A DNA stretch of 64,000 nt from assembly GCF_003369915.1 (NCBI RefSeq), contig NC_046677.1, forward strand, positions 19,238,913-19,302,912, given 5' to 3'. The translations under genes were made by a program, and so were the position numbers. Below the pieces are notes generated by a model that saw only the letters and a list, made by a program, of their open reading frames with translations, was not told where the DNA came from and ran no database searches. The stretch is from Drosophila miranda (Eukaryota > Arthropoda > Insecta > Diptera > Drosophilidae). Shown in pieces: positions 49,725 to 60,912 of the stretch. Position 1 is the stretch's first letter; every line of letters starts with the position of its first letter.

Positions 49725-50720
49725 ATGATACTGTTTGTTTTTATTGTCTCTACATGTTTTCTACCGCACGTTTATAATGGATATTCTAGGCCTTCCTATC
49801 AAGTGCACTTACACAGCAAAAATAACTCAGGATATTTACTTGACAATATATGCTATGGAAATATTCTGCAAAGTCATATTGTCTTAACCGCAGCGTCATG
49901 TTTATTAGCTGTTTCTGAATTCCCATACAAGACAAAACTCATTCAATTTGATAAAATATTTGTATCCTTTAAAAGTGAAGACATGAATGATTTAATTGTT
50001 TTTGTTAGCAGCATTCATGTTTATCCTAAATTTGATTATTTTACTTTGGATCATGACATAGCTCTGGTAAATCTTAGTTCGCCCCTACCATTGTCACTGC
50101 GTGATGACGTCAACTGGATTTTATTGCCGAAATTAATAATAAATACGGAGTCTTTCTTGGAAGAAGACACTAATGTGAGTATACATATTTCAAAAAATAT
50201 AAATTACGATATGCGACAGTCATTTTGTACTTTGCACGAAACAGAAATAAGGTTTTAAGTTAAGGTTACAAGTTGTAACAGTTGTCCAAGCTGATATGTG
50301 CATTAAAGCAATGATGAAAATCGTATTATTAATAAATATTATTTACAAATTTTATTTAATATATAAATTAAATTCTAATTTAATATTAAAATTTTGAAAA
50401 TTTGTAATTACATATTTTTACAGATATGGAGGAACTCCTATACCGAAAACAAATTAAGAGGATATGGTGTACTATCTGCAAATAATTTAGTGGCAATTGT
50501 AACACTTGCTCCCCGTATAGATAAACTGCGTGATAAAAATGAAACAAATATTTTCGATGGATATAAAAATCGGATAACCCTTCTTTTTCCATATTTGAGT
50601 TGGATATTTGAAATCTTAGAAGAAGCTGAGATCACAGATATCCAAACCGGCATTTCTACGAATTCACTACCATATACCGAAAGGAAGAACGCTGAAATGG
50701 GTAAGGTTATGAACAAATAA
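49725..50720 (+). CDS. Trypsin-fold serine protease homologue, non-catalytic
   Basis: Two exons, 49725-50174 and 50424-50720, give 248 aa. A signal peptide (MILFVFIVSTCFLPHVYNG) is followed by a shortened chymotrypsin-like domain. The block ICYGNILQSHIVLTAASCLL matches C.G.ii....vLTAAHC, but the catalytic His is Ser. The Asp block (LDHDIALVNLSSPLPL) is intact. Exon 2 has the end of the fold (YGVLSANNLVAIVTL, NRITLLFPYLSWI) but no GDSGG, so the catalytic Ser is absent. Such homologues are secreted and act as regulators, adhesion or seminal proteins; which applies here is unknown. The donor GTGAGT at 50175 is strong. Read-through adds about 28 residues and then stops, which could be a short isoform. 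Divergence and brevity also allow a decaying gene. Confidence 0.68.
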
Positions 50721-50849
50721 AAAGATTAAATACGAATACTTTTTAGTTCCCTAGCATAAATCAACAGAATTTTATACATTTTTGTGTAGGTTTGTGCTCT
50801 TCATGAAAGAATCTTAAAAACTCTGGGACTGTCGCTTAATAAATTGTGT

Positions 50850-52060
50850 AAACTCTTTAGAGATAAGATGTAATCAGATGTAATTCAGAAAAAGTTAGGA
50901 AAACTATATCCTAGAATGGGTGAGACGCTACAAGAACTTAAATACGTGCCTCGTAAAGTCAATAAATATTAAAGAGAGTCGAGGCAAGGCTTCTGGGAAA
51001 TCGGACAATTATTGTCCAAAACGAGAAGTTATCAGAGCTAGGAAATAACTATTGACACTTTCGGGGTGTCCGAAAAACAACCCGCATTTAAAGATAATTT
51101 GAATCAAATGGCAGAAAAGTACCCATCAAATCAGTTTTTCATCAATTTGCTCAAGCAAGACGGATTTTTACATTTCTCTTCTATTACTGATTTTACTGCG
51201 TATGCGAACGACAAAACTGTCCCTACAAGATTTTATTGTGAGACACGATATTGGCTCAACCGAAAACTCGAAATATGTAATGTTCTGCTCAGTGTGAGAG
51301 CGAGTATGCGTGGTGTTTTTCTGATTTTCCAGTGAGCAGAACGGAGAGGAAATAAGTGTTGACAGTTATTTGCGAGCTGAGAAAGTTAGTGATAAAAACC
51401 TTTAAGCCAATTCTTATCTGCGGACTTTTAGATTAATAAAGAAGTATATTATGGCTCGGAGATTTGCAAGGGCTCTGGGATTACAATGAACTCGTAACTA
51501 AATTAAAATTAATAGATTTGATAGATATAGAAAACCGTAGCTTTTACAAACGATACATTTTTCTTTCGACTCTTTTCAAAGTCGAAATATTTAAATATTT
51601 AACACTATGTCTAACTTACTTAAGTTATGTTGTAAAAAGCCAGGTATGCTCTAAAAAAAAAAATGTTGTACCGAATTCAAGAAAAGTTGTATGTGGTTTT
51701 CTAAAGTTATTAATTACTTTAATAACACAGTTGTAATTAAAATTTTATTTTCAGTACGTCAATATGAGGTGTCTGGATCGTTTATAAGTGCAGCACATCC
51801 CTGTAACGTCACCGGAATTGTGACATTAATATTAGCTTTACATTTTTTGCATTTTTTAAACTAGTGATGTTTAAATATCTCCTATATCTATGCCATCTAC
51901 ACTGTTTAGTTTGAACGCCTGCAAAATCTTTATAAATGAATCAATCCTTTTGATTTGTATTTTTAAATATTCCTCAATTATATAGAAGAGTTTAAGAGTT
52001 TTGAGTATTTTCAAAAAAGTCAAATTATCCACTTTTGCTCGTTTTGAATTTTTTAAATTA
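50850..52060. other. Intergenic DNA, no gene recognised
   Basis: Short open frames occur (for example 51066-51335 and 51464-51736, plus) but they lack domains, signal peptides or splice support. No repeat class identified. Confidence 0.4.
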
Positions 52061-52074
52061 ATTATTTTTTTAAT

Positions 52075-52310
52075 ATTTTGTCCAAAGAGCCTTAGCCTTA
52101 TAGCACTCTGAATACGTTTGGGCATACCGCCGACTAAATTTAGTATGTGGTCGCGAGGTGTCATGCCCCACTCCGTCTGCACGCCCACCCAAAGCTCATC
52201 CAATCCCTTTGATGCAGGCTCTTACCTTACCAATCTTTTTTATGCAGAGCCAATCGATTTTCAATGGATTTAGTTCTAGGCTTTAAGCAGGTTACGGCAT
52301 TAAATGAAAA
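52075..52310 (-). mobile_element. Tc1/mariner transposase C-terminal fragment
   Basis: The minus strand encodes DELWVGVQTEWGMTP followed by LNLVGGMPKRIQSAIR, the usual end of Tc1-like transposases (W..VP.....NLV.SMP.RLQAVI). Just upstream is PRTKSIENRLALHKKDW, a degraded form of the catalytic-Glu block SPDLNPIE.LW. Frameshifts separate the parts. It is unrelated in sequence to the element at 60913-62210. Confidence 0.6.
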
Positions 52311-52342
52311 CTCAGTTAATTGAGCCACTTTTTTTACTATTT

Positions 52343-52410
52343 TAGACAGCATCAATAGCCGAGTCGTTAGAGCCAAGTCTGTCTGTCCGTCTGTTATCCA
52401 TCCGGATAAC
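52343..52410 (+). repeat. DINE-1/INE-1 fragment
   Basis: CAGCATCAATAGCCGAGTCG followed by TTAGAGCCAAGTCTGTCTGTCCGTCTG. Confidence 0.65.
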
Positions 52411-52979
52411 TAAGTTTGTGCCGCATTCGCTATAAATGTGATAGGTCCCTATCCCGTGATAGGTTAAAGATGAATCGCTTTTGAAATTCAGGGCTGTCAA
52501 AATCATACAAGGAACACTAACAACTAAGCAAAAATACCACAATACACTTTACGACGACAGCAACGAAAACACTGGCAACAGACCCACTTATCCACCTTAC
52601 AGCTTTCGTAAGGTGCACCGTGCATCGTACCGAGGATACCTACACAGCTCTGTATTCAAGCACGCGGACCTTGTCAGGTCGAACCACCCGGCTATAGTAT
52701 ATATGGCCAGCCGAGATTCTAACCGGCTATGTACCACCCGGCTGTAGGCGCTGGCCAGCCGTAAAGGTCAATTTTATTCTAATGAGGAATAAAAGAAGTA
52801 AGAGATTTGCCGTTCCTAAAGCAACACTGCCGTACAACACTTCGGTCGTGGCCACCAATAGTACTGTGGACGACGAACCAATTTACTCCAAACTGTACCC
52901 TATGGGTGTAGCTGATTTTATCGCTTTTGAGGTTAAAAGCCTTTTTTAAGAGACAACATAAGATCGCCATATATAAATG

Positions 52980-53640
52980 CTATAGGGTGGTCGATAAAAA
53001 TGACACTGATGCGTCAATAGGAAGAAACGTCTTATAATGGACTTTCTAAAGCTCAAGCAAAAAACAGTGGCCGACAATATCCCATGCCAAGCATATCAAT
53101 GAACTTAGCAAACTCAGGTAGCATTTTCCAAAAAGCAATCGATAATTTTTTGCGTGAACAAATCGGCAAAACATGCTTGAACTATCTTGACAACGTATTT
53201 TTTTCTTCATATTACAAGACATCATGGTAAAATCGTCGACTGGATGTTGAAAAGCCTCAATGACACCAACATGAGAGTGGCTCAAGAGAAGTCGCATTTT
53301 TTTTAGGACAATCGTAAAGTACCTTATCTTAATTGTGACTAGACAAGGCACGAAGACTGACCCTAGAAATATAAATGCTATCCAGGATTAGGTCGAGGCA
53401 ACAACGCAGTTCGGACTAAAAACCATTCTTGGGTCTGGCAAGTTATTACAAGTATTTGGTGATCGATTTTGCGCCGATTGTCCGACTGCTTTCCGTCTGC
53501 TTCATCAGTATATATAAGTTTTTAGACTCCATATTGTTTAACAAAGTACAAGGACGCTCCTTTCAAAAACATCAGAAAAGATAATCGGGGCGGTCCTGGC
53601 ATTGTACGATTCGTGTATCCGACATTTTTGATTAGAAAGA
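52980..53640 (+). mobile_element. Decayed gypsy-type reverse-transcriptase fragment
   Basis: Reading with frameshifts gives, in order, FQKAIDNFLREQIGKTCLNY, LDNV (standing where gypsy RT has YVDDVIIFS), IVDWMLKSLNDTNMRVAQEK, and SHFF. This is the palm and following region of Ty3/gypsy RT. The catalytic YVDD reads YLDN and stops are frequent, so the copy is inactive. Weak pol-like similarity may continue to about 53900. Confidence 0.65.
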
Positions 53641-53984
53641 AAAGAAAAAAAAAATCAGTAATGCCCGATTACCGATTACTATATTCAAAAAATGACTAAA
53701 TTCGCGGGCGAGGTAGTCATGAATTGAAAAATTTGTTCCAGAGCAAGGTACGATAGGCATCCAAAGAAACAGGAGCGTGCACTGACACCAGTCACAGGCG
53801 AAAAGTTTTTAGTAAAAACCAACAAATGCCTCGGGAATAAACTGGCCCCTCTTTATGTAGTGGATACGTTAGGGGTGAACTTGGAGTCAACCGACTTAAT
53901 CAACGGGAGGGTGGCCCACATGGGCAATCCCAGATAATGTCCATTTTCCCATGCTACTCCCCTAAAGACAAAATGCGACATTTG

Positions 53985-54300
53985 AAGGTTTGGTCAAACG
54001 GTTGCACCTTAGCCGTTTATCCATAGATTTTTACAAACAATACCTTAAACGACGCCCAATTAATGTACCTGTATCAGAAAAATACAAAACCCCAAGGAAT
54101 AATTTTTTTCCACAGTTCCCAAGCTTTCAAAATCAAAATTTAGTTTAAAAATATCACCGAAAAATTTCAATTTTCAATTTGAAAGCTTAATATTTTCTAG
54201 ACCATAAGCTTAAGCTACAAAGTGTTCGGGTGAGATCTATCGATCTCAGCTTTGCAGAACTGCAATGTTCAATACAACCAGATGTCCGACAATTAAGTTA
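53985..54300 (+). repeat. Dispersed repeat family B, copy 3
   Basis: Matches 33935-34190: GCCGTTTATCCATAGATTTT, CCTTAAACGACGCCCAATTA, TTTGAAAGCTTAATATTTTC, CATAAGCTTAAG, ACTGCAATGTTCAATACAAC. Confidence 0.6.
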
Positions 54301-54940
54301 TGTGAAAAATATAACCACTAACAAAAAAAAAAAATACAAAATACTAGATTTAAAAAATGATTTTAAAATAAATTAAACCATACAAATAAATATTTTGAAA
54401 GCTTTCAAATATATCAGATAAGTCGGTTTGATTCACAGCGGAAATTTCGAGTTGAGTAGTGTACATAAATGCACATAAATTGCTGTCCTTCGATACCATT
54501 TTTTTGTTGATTAAGCTTGTGAGAAGGGTATTTGCGCACAAGCGAAGCGAGTGTGCAGGGGCACTATGGTATTATGTCCCCTAGCATATATAATTAATAA
54601 TATTTATATTATTTTATATTAATAAATAATATTTTTAATATATATTTACGCACTGTTTTGAGCAAAATAAATAAAAATAAATTTTGTACTCAAAGCGTCT
54701 GGAAAAATCATAATGATCAAGGGCATATACATAAATGTATATGTATATTTATTTACATCTGTAGGATGAACGAATACCTACTTCTACTTTAGGATGCACA
54801 AGTGCAGTCACGCAACCGTGGGCTTTGAATCGTAAAACTATGCTTGGTTTTGAGGCTCGATACGCTTGAAAATTCAATTAATTGATACTATTAATTATAT
54901 AATCAATCTCAGCGCTGTTTTATATATGCTGTTACGAGCA

Positions 54941-54975
54941 TATAAATGCTTTCTCGGAAAGGAAATGGATCATTT
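54941..54975 (+). promoter_or_regulatory. TATA box and initiator of the VEK-repeat gene
   Basis: TATAAA at 54941-54946 is followed by TCATTT at 54970-54975, which fits the fly initiator TCAKTY with its A at 54972, 31 bp downstream of the TATA start. This is ideal core-promoter spacing. It predicts a 64-nt 5' UTR before the ATG at 55036. Confidence 0.65.
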
Positions 54976-55035
54976 ATATTAAAGAAAAACAAATACAAAC
55001 TACATCTAACATAAAACCGGGAATAAATTTAAACA

Positions 55036-56826
55036 ATGAACCTGGTGAGTATTAATGAAGAACTATCGGATGGTGATTTTCATTAAGAAGTGTAACCACT
55101 TTTATAAAATGTGCATATTCGAAAAAAGTTTAAATACGCTCTGAACAAAATACATATATTTTAGATTCGTTTATTTGCTGGATTTTTTCTCGTAATGATA
55201 TTCGTGATTGGAAAGGCCGTCTGTTCTAGTTCCAATACCATGAATAAGTCCAAACATCCCAATATAAAAACGTTGGGCTATTCTGAATTTAAGGAAACTA
55301 TCATTCGGCCTGCAGTAAAGAAGACAGAACAATTTGAACTAACTCATCATAATGTAGCTGCTGATCCGACCATGGCACTTAAGCACGTCGTTCAAAAATA
55401 TGATAAGCCTTTCGATAATAGAACGACAGATCACCATTACAGATCAATAAACGCGCGAAAAAAAAAAAAATCTACTGCATTCGATAATTCAAATAGTAAC
55501 AATTTTCGTACTTTTGAGGAAATACATGAACATATCGATGAAACATACGACAGCGGTTCCCAGTACCAAGCATCTGAACCATTAGGATCTGAAACTTTAC
55601 CAAATAAAAATCTGGAAAATATAAAAAACAAAAAAAATCGAAACCGTATAAAAACTAAAATAAAACATCACCATCATCATCATCATCATAACCATATAAA
55701 AGAGCTTATAAAAACAGTACCACAACCATATTCGGTTGAAAAAGTTGTGCACGTACCAATTGAAAAAGTGGTAGAAAAAGTTGTGCATGTTCCTAAAATT
55801 ATAAATGTTACTATAGAGAAAATTGTACACGTTCCAATAGAAAAAATAGTCGAAAAGGTGATTCATATCCCAAAACCATATGTTGTTGAAAAAATAGTTG
55901 AAAAAATAGTTCATGTTCCCAAGCCATATCCTGTTCTTAGAACTGTTCCATATCCAATTGAAATTAAAGTTCCAATGACAGTTGAAAAAAAAGTACCGTT
56001 TCCAATCAAGGTTGAGGTTGAACGAAAAATTCCCATTTATATTCATACAAAAGAGCCATATAAATTTGAGAAATCAAATATTGAACAGTCGAAATTCACT
56101 TTCGAAGGGGATCATCTGGGGATTAAAGAACATGAACAATCTACGCTACCGACAAACCATCCTCAGCATAGGATATATAAATTAAAAGATATAAACCTCC
56201 CTAATAAAGTAGAAGACCCTCCATATACTTTTCAACCGGAGCATAATAAACATTTGAAGGAGAACCCTAGTCAACAATATACATCTGAAAGCGTTAATAT
56301 TCCGCGAAAATTCTTAAGAAGCAATTTAATGGATAAGAACATTGACGGCCAAGACGACCAGTCGAATTTCAATTTAGAAAGTGATAATCTGAGGACTAAA
56401 GAGCACGATCAATCTGCCTTACATGCAAAACACCCTCACAATAAGATCTTTAAATTGAAAGAATTCAACTTTCCCAATAAAATAGACTTTCAAAATACTT
56501 TTCAGCCGGAGTATACAAATTTCGATTTAACAAAGAGTGCGAATCAACAATATACATCTGCAAGCGATAATATTCCCATAAAATTCTTAAGTGACAATTT
56601 TCAGCCAGACACGACAAAATCTGAATTAAACCCTAATGGCATAGGTTTACCCTTTATTAATAGCACCCTTCTTTTTTTCAATCCACAAGAATCTACCTAT
56701 CCCCTTCATGGCATCCCTTTTTCGCTACCAGTTAATTTTGTTCACCTGCAACCAACGACCCAGCAAAATCAGTTAGGCTTGGATTCAACGATTCCAGAAA
56801 GAAGCGCAGAATCATCAAGAACTTAA
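55036..56826 (+). CDS. Secreted His-rich, VEK/VP-repeat structural-type protein, 556 aa
   Basis: Exon 1 is 55036-55044 (MNL) and exon 2 is 55165-56826. Joining them completes the signal peptide MNLIRLFAGFFLVMIFVIGK. Features in order: a charged N-terminal part; a run of eight His followed by NH (about residues 172-181); and, from about 191 to 296, short repeats of the form VEK(V/I)VHVP(I/K). The C-terminal half has two related repeats of about 90 residues, each with KEH.QS.L..(N/K)HP, (Y/F)KLK(D/E), (L/F)PNK and TFQPE. No Cys-rich or enzymatic domain is seen. Proteins of this style occur in insect extracellular matrix and cuticle, but I cannot name this one. Residues from about 267 on are duplicated downstream. 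Poly(A) signal AATAAA at 56953. Confidence 0.8.
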
Positions 56827-58551
56827 GATTTTTGCTCCGCAATTCTATTCTACGTAACACAAATCGTAACTTTTTAATGACTAGTAATAGAGACACCGTT
56901 AGTTGATAAAGAAAAAATAGTAATTTAGTAAAACAACGAAGTTTGTTTTTGAAATAAAAATTAATGTAAGTTAACGTAGCCGTGGGTACAGAACCGATCG
57001 GAAATAAAATTGGGTTGTACAACATGTTGTTAGTTTGCTTGTTTTTTTCATTATAATTTTTGTTGGAAGCTGCCGAGCTTTTTCGGCAACTCTGACTCCA
57101 CATTTACGAATATGAGTTCTGAGGTATTTGATTTTAATTTTGTGGCTTGTTGTTCGATGTTTTATTTTATAATTTATAAAAGCAGTGGCAGTGAACTTCG
57201 ACTTTGGATGTTGAAGCTTACAAAGTTTATGGATGCGAAACGATGTTGCGCCCTCGTGGACAATTCCCTTTATTCCGAGGAAGGAAGAACATACATTTAT
57301 GCAATAAGAAAGAGGAATATTAATATGTATATGCATTGAGAGCTTTATGTACATGAACACGATAACATATAATTTAAGAGCAGTTGTACATAAGGAACAA
57401 TTTTATACTGCATAGAGAATTTTAACGAATTGGCAGATCAAGTCGGACGAGGCACTAACCATACGGTATATTGATGTGTCAGTTCATACATAGAGGAGTG
57501 AAAAATCCTGCATTTTATAAGCAATGAGTTTAATGGGAAAATCATTCCTTTTAGAAGCTATGATTTTAAGGAAAATTAAATAAATTAATATACATTTATA
57601 GCAAATGTGGCCAACGTAGAGTCAATGATTGTGGAGAAAAAGACGCAGGTCAAGCAAATCGATCGCGAGAAGACCTGTCCGCTGTTGCTGCGTGTGTTCT
57701 GCGGCGCGAGATTAGAGTGACATGAACAGAGGAAAGAGGCATCGAAGACAACAAGACAAGCTCGCACAGGCAAAGTTCAGCACTGGCGACCTCCAGAATA
57801 TCTCCATCACGCCGCCTAATCGCCTGCCGCCCCCAGCACGCCGCCAGAGGCCTTATTGATGGGGAATACATGAGAATGGAACCTACAATCGAGTATATAT
57901 ACACGCTAATCATTTTCAAATTTTTCACTTTCACTCGACACTCAATGAAATATGGACATAATTATAAGTGATGAATATCATGAAAAAGTAATACACATAT
58001 AATAATAAATAAAAATACGATGGAGCCACAACAGAAAACAGAAACCAAACTTTGTAAACGAAAAAACGTACAATCACATGTTTTTGTGGGAACATATTGT
58101 GTTATAGTAACACGTGCAAAGCGTTGTTGGCCTGGCTCTCTCGGAGCAATGATGACGCGGAGTTAGCCGAACGCCAGAGCCGAAGACCCTGGGATCTAAT
58201 CCAGAAAGTTCGTTTGCGATATGTTCGGTGTATGAACTGGCACGTCTATATGCTGTGTGGTTAGTGGTAACACCCAGAAGGTATCGTTTCTTTTTATTTT
58301 AAGGTATATACAGTCAAGGAAAAAAGTCAACATACAGCACCGATTTTGCAATATTTCGGGGTTTCGCAATGAAAATTAAAAAAGTTGGTATGCCATTATT
58401 TAGGACACTTAAAGTTATTATTATTTCAGAAAAAAAAACTTAAACAAAAATTATGTATACTAAAGTTACAACGAAAAAACATAAAATGTTCACGGAAAAA
58501 AGTGTACATACAGCCTCTATGCTTTTGTATTATAGTCTCAAAGTCATCTTA
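55950..58551 (+). repeat. 2602-bp direct tandem duplication, unit 1
   Basis: It begins inside exon 2 of the VEK-repeat gene and ends inside the left inverted repeat of a Tc1-like element. Every stretch compared with 58552-61153 is identical, including several coincidental open frames with the same translation. Unit length follows from the constant 2602-bp offset of matching landmarks. Confidence 0.95.
57605..57859 (+). pseudogene. Bin1: SAP18 (fly Bin1) pseudogene, copy 1
   Basis: From about 57607 the DNA encodes ANVESMIVEKKTQVKQIDRE followed by KTCPLLLRVFC, which matches the start of SAP18/Bin1. The frame then breaks and stops. Near 57758 similarity resumes (GIEDNKT), then after a frameshift LAQAKFSTGD and ISITPPNRLPPPARRQRPY ending at TGA 57857-57859, the SAP18 C-terminus. 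The ubiquitin-fold middle of the protein is deleted. The start is disturbed (ATGTGGCC in place of ATGGCC). SAP18 is a Sin3/ASAP-complex subunit; this copy cannot make it. Whether it is a retrocopy or a DNA-level duplicate cannot be told here. Confidence 0.85.
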
Positions 58552-58555
58552 ATAT
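58311..58555 (+). mobile_element. Solo left inverted-repeat fragment of the Tc1-like element
   Basis: CAGTCAAGGAAAAAAGTCAA and the following 225 bp equal the left terminal repeat at 60913-61157. It is cut at the duplication junction. The transposase and right end are absent here, so it arose by duplication, not by insertion. Confidence 0.9.
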
Positions 58556-59428
58556 CCAATTGAAATTAAAGTTCCAATGACAGTTGAAAAAAAAGTACCG
58601 TTTCCAATCAAGGTTGAGGTTGAACGAAAAATTCCCATTTATATTCATACAAAAGAGCCATATAAATTTGAGAAATCAAATATTGAACAGTCGAAATTCA
58701 CTTTCGAAGGGGATCATCTGGGGATTAAAGAACATGAACAATCTACGCTACCGACAAACCATCCTCAGCATAGGATATATAAATTAAAAGATATAAACCT
58801 CCCTAATAAAGTAGAAGACCCTCCATATACTTTTCAACCGGAGCATAATAAACATTTGAAGGAGAACCCTAGTCAACAATATACATCTGAAAGCGTTAAT
58901 ATTCCGCGAAAATTCTTAAGAAGCAATTTAATGGATAAGAACATTGACGGCCAAGACGACCAGTCGAATTTCAATTTAGAAAGTGATAATCTGAGGACTA
59001 AAGAGCACGATCAATCTGCCTTACATGCAAAACACCCTCACAATAAGATCTTTAAATTGAAAGAATTCAACTTTCCCAATAAAATAGACTTTCAAAATAC
59101 TTTTCAGCCGGAGTATACAAATTTCGATTTAACAAAGAGTGCGAATCAACAATATACATCTGCAAGCGATAATATTCCCATAAAATTCTTAAGTGACAAT
59201 TTTCAGCCAGACACGACAAAATCTGAATTAAACCCTAATGGCATAGGTTTACCCTTTATTAATAGCACCCTTCTTTTTTTCAATCCACAAGAATCTACCT
59301 ATCCCCTTCATGGCATCCCTTTTTCGCTACCAGTTAATTTTGTTCACCTGCAACCAACGACCCAGCAAAATCAGTTAGGCTTGGATTCAACGATTCCAGA
59401 AAGAAGCGCAGAATCATCAAGAACTTAA
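58556..59428 (+). pseudogene. Duplicated 3' fragment of the VEK-repeat gene
   Basis: Encodes the last 290 residues or so of the VEK-repeat protein without change, but lacks promoter, signal peptide, His run and most VEK repeats. An in-frame TAA at 58550-58552 lies just before the junction, so translation could only begin at the internal ATG 58577 (283 aa, no signal peptide). A transcript would need a promoter from the transposon end. I class it as a pseudogene fragment. Poly(A) signal copy at 59555. Confidence 0.8.
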
Positions 59429-60206
59429 GATTTTTGCTCCGCAATTCTATTCTACGTAACACAAATCGTAACTTTTTAATGACTAGTAATAGAGACACCG
59501 TTAGTTGATAAAGAAAAAATAGTAATTTAGTAAAACAACGAAGTTTGTTTTTGAAATAAAAATTAATGTAAGTTAACGTAGCCGTGGGTACAGAACCGAT
59601 CGGAAATAAAATTGGGTTGTACAACATGTTGTTAGTTTGCTTGTTTTTTTCATTATAATTTTTGTTGGAAGCTGCCGAGCTTTTTCGGCAACTCTGACTC
59701 CACATTTACGAATATGAGTTCTGAGGTATTTGATTTTAATTTTGTGGCTTGTTGTTCGATGTTTTATTTTATAATTTATAAAAGCAGTGGCAGTGAACTT
59801 CGACTTTGGATGTTGAAGCTTACAAAGTTTATGGATGCGAAACGATGTTGCGCCCTCGTGGACAATTCCCTTTATTCCGAGGAAGGAAGAACATACATTT
59901 ATGCAATAAGAAAGAGGAATATTAATATGTATATGCATTGAGAGCTTTATGTACATGAACACGATAACATATAATTTAAGAGCAGTTGTACATAAGGAAC
60001 AATTTTATACTGCATAGAGAATTTTAACGAATTGGCAGATCAAGTCGGACGAGGCACTAACCATACGGTATATTGATGTGTCAGTTCATACATAGAGGAG
60101 TGAAAAATCCTGCATTTTATAAGCAATGAGTTTAATGGGAAAATCATTCCTTTTAGAAGCTATGATTTTAAGGAAAATTAAATAAATTAATATACATTTA
60201 TAGCAA

Positions 60207-60461
60207 ATGTGGCCAACGTAGAGTCAATGATTGTGGAGAAAAAGACGCAGGTCAAGCAAATCGATCGCGAGAAGACCTGTCCGCTGTTGCTGCGTGTGTT
60301 CTGCGGCGCGAGATTAGAGTGACATGAACAGAGGAAAGAGGCATCGAAGACAACAAGACAAGCTCGCACAGGCAAAGTTCAGCACTGGCGACCTCCAGAA
60401 TATCTCCATCACGCCGCCTAATCGCCTGCCGCCCCCAGCACGCCGCCAGAGGCCTTATTGA
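60207..60461 (+). pseudogene. Bin1: SAP18 (fly Bin1) pseudogene, copy 2
   Basis: Same as the copy at 57605-57859, carried along by the tandem duplication with the same deletion, frameshift and disturbed start. Confidence 0.85.
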
Positions 60462-60865
60462 TGGGGAATACATGAGAATGGAACCTACAATCGAGTATAT
60501 ATACACGCTAATCATTTTCAAATTTTTCACTTTCACTCGACACTCAATGAAATATGGACATAATTATAAGTGATGAATATCATGAAAAAGTAATACACAT
60601 ATAATAATAAATAAAAATACGATGGAGCCACAACAGAAAACAGAAACCAAACTTTGTAAACGAAAAAACGTACAATCACATGTTTTTGTGGGAACATATT
60701 GTGTTATAGTAACACGTGCAAAGCGTTGTTGGCCTGGCTCTCTCGGAGCAATGATGACGCGGAGTTAGCCGAACGCCAGAGCCGAAGACCCTGGGATCTA
60801 ATCCAGAAAGTTCGTTTGCGATATGTTCGGTGTATGAACTGGCACGTCTATATGCTGTGTGGTTA

Positions 60866-60912
60866 GTGGTAACACCCAGAAGGTATCGTTTCTTTTTATT
60901 TTAAGGTATATA
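60866..60912 (+). repeat. DINE-1/INE-1 remnant, left part, split by the Tc1-like element
   Basis: GGTAACACCCAGAAGGTATC followed by GTTTC..AAGGTATATA is the block that normally leads into CATATATTCTTGATC. That continuation lies on the other side of the transposon at 62213-62240 (CATATATTCTTGATCTGCAT, then TAATAGCC). Copy 1 of this left part is at 58264-58310. Confidence 0.65.

Noticed and set aside
51066-51335. 89-codon plus-strand frame
   Set aside because: Starts from mid-frame without promoter or homology; no conserved motif found.
55597-56046. 149-codon open frame on the minus strand rich in Asn, Trp, Phe and Tyr
   Set aside because: It is the antisense of the VEK/VP-repeat and poly-His coding region; its composition is just the complement of those codons.
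56732-57360. Overlapping minus-strand open frames of 123 and 129 codons (also at 59334-59962)
   Set aside because: They run antisense to the 3' end and downstream DNA of the VEK-repeat gene, have no domains, and their identity between copies comes from the duplication, not from selection.
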